NCBI GenBank assembly: GCA_964564595.1 | Contig: CAZMCA010000187.1 | Span: 1-6,392, forward strand | Reading direction: 5' to 3' | DNA: 6,392 nucleotides | DNA from: JBEVOS01 sp964564595 | GTDB lineage: Bacteria; Pseudomonadota; Alphaproteobacteria; Caulobacterales; Aquidulcibacteraceae | Shown here: one piece after another, positions 5,188 to 6,392 of the stretch | Layout of the letters: the number at the start of each line of letters is the position of its first letter | How positions within the stretch are numbered: position 1 is the first letter of the stretch | Translations under genes and position numbers: made by a program | Notes under the pieces: generated by a model | Databases searched by the model: none | What the model saw: only the letters and a program-made list of their open reading frames with translations | Told to the model about the DNA's origin: nothing

Positions 5188-6392
5188 ATGGCCGAGCGGA
5201 TGCTGAAATTCGTCGCTGTCGGCCCGAACGGACCGGCCAAGCGCGCCGCGTCCGAGCGTCGCGGGGACTTTCACGAGGTCTACCGGGAGTTCATCGCCGA
5301 GAAGGCGGCCGATCAGGCGGCGCGCTGCTCACAATGCGGCGTGCCTTTCTGTCAGTCTCACTGTCCTTTGCAGAACAATATCCCTGACTGGCTGCGCCTC
5401 ACCGCCGAGGGCCGGCTTGAAGAGGCCTACGCGCTCTCTGCCGCCACGAACGCCATGCCCGAGATCTGCGGCCGCATCTGCCCGCAGGACCGTCTGTGCG
5501 AAGGCAATTGCGTCATCGAGCAATCGGGCCACGGCACGGTCACGATCGGTGCGGTCGAAAAGTACCTGACCGAGACAGCGTTCCGCGAAGGCTGGGTCGC
5601 ACCGCTCACGCCCGGCCGGCCACGCGGTCAAAGCGTCGGCATCGTCGGCGCGGGCCCGGCCGGCCTCGCTGCCGCCGAGAGCCTGCGCGAGCGCGGCTAT
5701 GACGTCACGATCTACGACCGGCACGATCGCGCTGGCGGCCTGCTGATCTACGGCATCCCGAACTTCAAACTTGAGAAGGACGTCGTCACGCGCCGCGTCG
5801 CGCGGCTTGAAGCAGGCGGCGTGCGCTTCGTGCTCAACTGCGAGATCGGCCGCGATCTTTCGTATGACGATCTGCGTGCGCGCCACGATGCCTTGCTGAT
5901 CGCGACCGGTGTTTACAAAGCGCGCGCGCTCGATCTGCCAGGCAAAGCAAAAGGCCCCGTCGCCGCGCTCGATTATCTTATCGCCGCCAACCGCGTCGGC
6001 CTTGGCGACACAGTCGCCGACCACGCGACCGGCGCACTCGACGCGAGAGGCAAGCGCGTCGTCGTGATCGGCGGCGGCGATACCGCGATGGATTGCGTGC
6101 GCACCGCCGTGCGCCAAGGCGCCAAAAGCGTGACATGTCTATACCGGCGCGACCGCGCCAACATGCCCGGCTCGCAGCGCGAAGTGATGAACGCCGAAGA
6201 AGAGGGCGTTGTGTTCGATTGGCTTGCGAGCCCAAAAGAGTGGCTCGGCGCGCGCAAACTCGCCGGCGTGCGCGCCGTGCGCATGCGCCTCGGCGCGCCC
6301 GACGCGTCCGGCCGCCAAGCGCCGGAAGAAGCGCCGGGCACGGACTACGAAGCGCCAGCCGATATGGTGATCGCCGCGCTAGGCTTCGATCC
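5188..6392 (+). CDS. gltD: Glutamate synthase (NADPH) small subunit, 3' end outside window
   Basis: GltD is the beta subunit of NADPH-dependent glutamate synthase. It takes electrons from NADPH through FAD and passes them via iron-sulfur clusters to GltB, which makes glutamate from glutamine and 2-oxoglutarate. About 401 codons are present without an in-frame stop; the family is usually 470-490 residues, so roughly the last 80 are missing. The N-terminal cysteine motif is C47-x2-C50-x4-C55-x3-C59 (RCSQCGVPFCQSHCP), followed by C94, C98, C104 and C108 (EICGRICPQDRLCEGNC), the two cysteine groups that hold [4Fe-4S] clusters. The FAD-binding G154-x-G156-x2-G159 (VGAGPAGL) and GGLLIYGIPNFKLEK follow, then the NADPH-binding GGGDTAMD (295-302). 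The start is ATG 5188, giving MAERMLKF; ATG 5200 is an alternative. The partner gltB is not upstream, so it must lie downstream or elsewhere. It is divergent from uppP. Confidence 0.96.
   Translation, partial: MAERMLKFVAVGPNGPAKRAASERRGDFHEVYREFIAEKAADQAARCSQCGVPFCQSHCPLQNNIPDWLRLTAEGRLEEAYALSAATNAMPEICGRICPQDRLCEGNCVIEQSGHGTVTIGAVEKYLTETAFREGWVAPLTPGRPRGQSVGIVGAGPAGLAAAESLRERGYDVTIYDRHDRAGGLLIYGIPNFKLEKDVVTRRVARLEAGGVRFVLNCEIGRDLSYDDLRARHDALLIATGVYKARALDLPGKAKGPVAALDYLIAANRVGLGDTVADHATGALDARGKRVVVIGGGDTAMDCVRTAVRQGAKSVTCLYRRDRANMPGSQREVMNAEEEGVVFDWLASPKEWLGARKLAGVRAVRMRLGAPDASGRQAPEEAPGTDYEAPADMVIAALGFD

Noticed and set aside
5008..5274. Minus-strand open frame of 88 residues spanning the uppP-gltD gap
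   Set aside because: It overlaps the starts of both uppP and gltD out of frame, has no convincing ribosome site, and its sequence suggests no domain.
5329..6117. Minus-strand open frame of 262 residues inside gltD
   Set aside because: The opposite strand encodes unmistakable GltD with intact cysteine, FAD and NADPH motifs. The antisense product has no motif and no ribosome site of note.

Overview
The window is about 6.4 kb of GC-rich, densely coded bacterial chromosome. The gene types point to an alphaproteobacterium, probably near Caulobacterales/Hyphomonadaceae. The clues are an NDUFA9-type complex I-associated dehydrogenase, a SecA ending in a classic SEC-C zinc motif, GltD of the NADPH-GOGAT small-subunit type, and a small secreted protein with duplicated RID-GVR-GSL modules. 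The placement is inference from protein character, not from a search.

Layout from left to right. (1) The C-terminal part of secA enters from the left edge and ends at 1180. (2) A perfect 9-bp hairpin at 1200-1223 sits between secA and a convergent minus-strand gene (1246-1821). That gene encodes a small secreted protein made of two copies of one module of about 74 residues. (3) A divergent intergenic region of about 230 bp (1822-2053) carries TTCAG/TTCAT direct repeats and a GC hairpin. (4) A plus-strand pair follows: an NDUFA9-like SDR protein (2054-3019) and an unrecognised six-helix membrane protein (3061-3774). (5) A minus-strand pair follows: uppP (TTG start, 5029 down to 4220) and a DUF488 gene (GTG start, 4223 down to 3771), joined by a 4-base GTGA overlap. 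The DUF488 stop overlaps the stop of the membrane-protein gene in the tetranucleotide TTAG. (6) A 158-bp divergent region (5030-5187) contains a dyad and a probable uppP promoter. (7) gltD starts at 5188 and runs off the right edge.

The genes with known roles are core housekeeping: Sec protein export, recycling of the undecaprenyl phosphate lipid carrier, ammonium assimilation, and probably respiratory complex I assembly or support. Very tight packing (two 4-base overlaps, short gaps) and uniform composition give no sign of recent transfer. I see no mobile element, CRISPR array, RNA gene, defence system or toxin-antitoxin pair. The least explained items are the duplicated secreted protein, the six-helix membrane protein, the DUF488 gene coupled to uppP, and the two candidate regulatory regions. 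I do not find convincing evidence of a new multi-gene system here.
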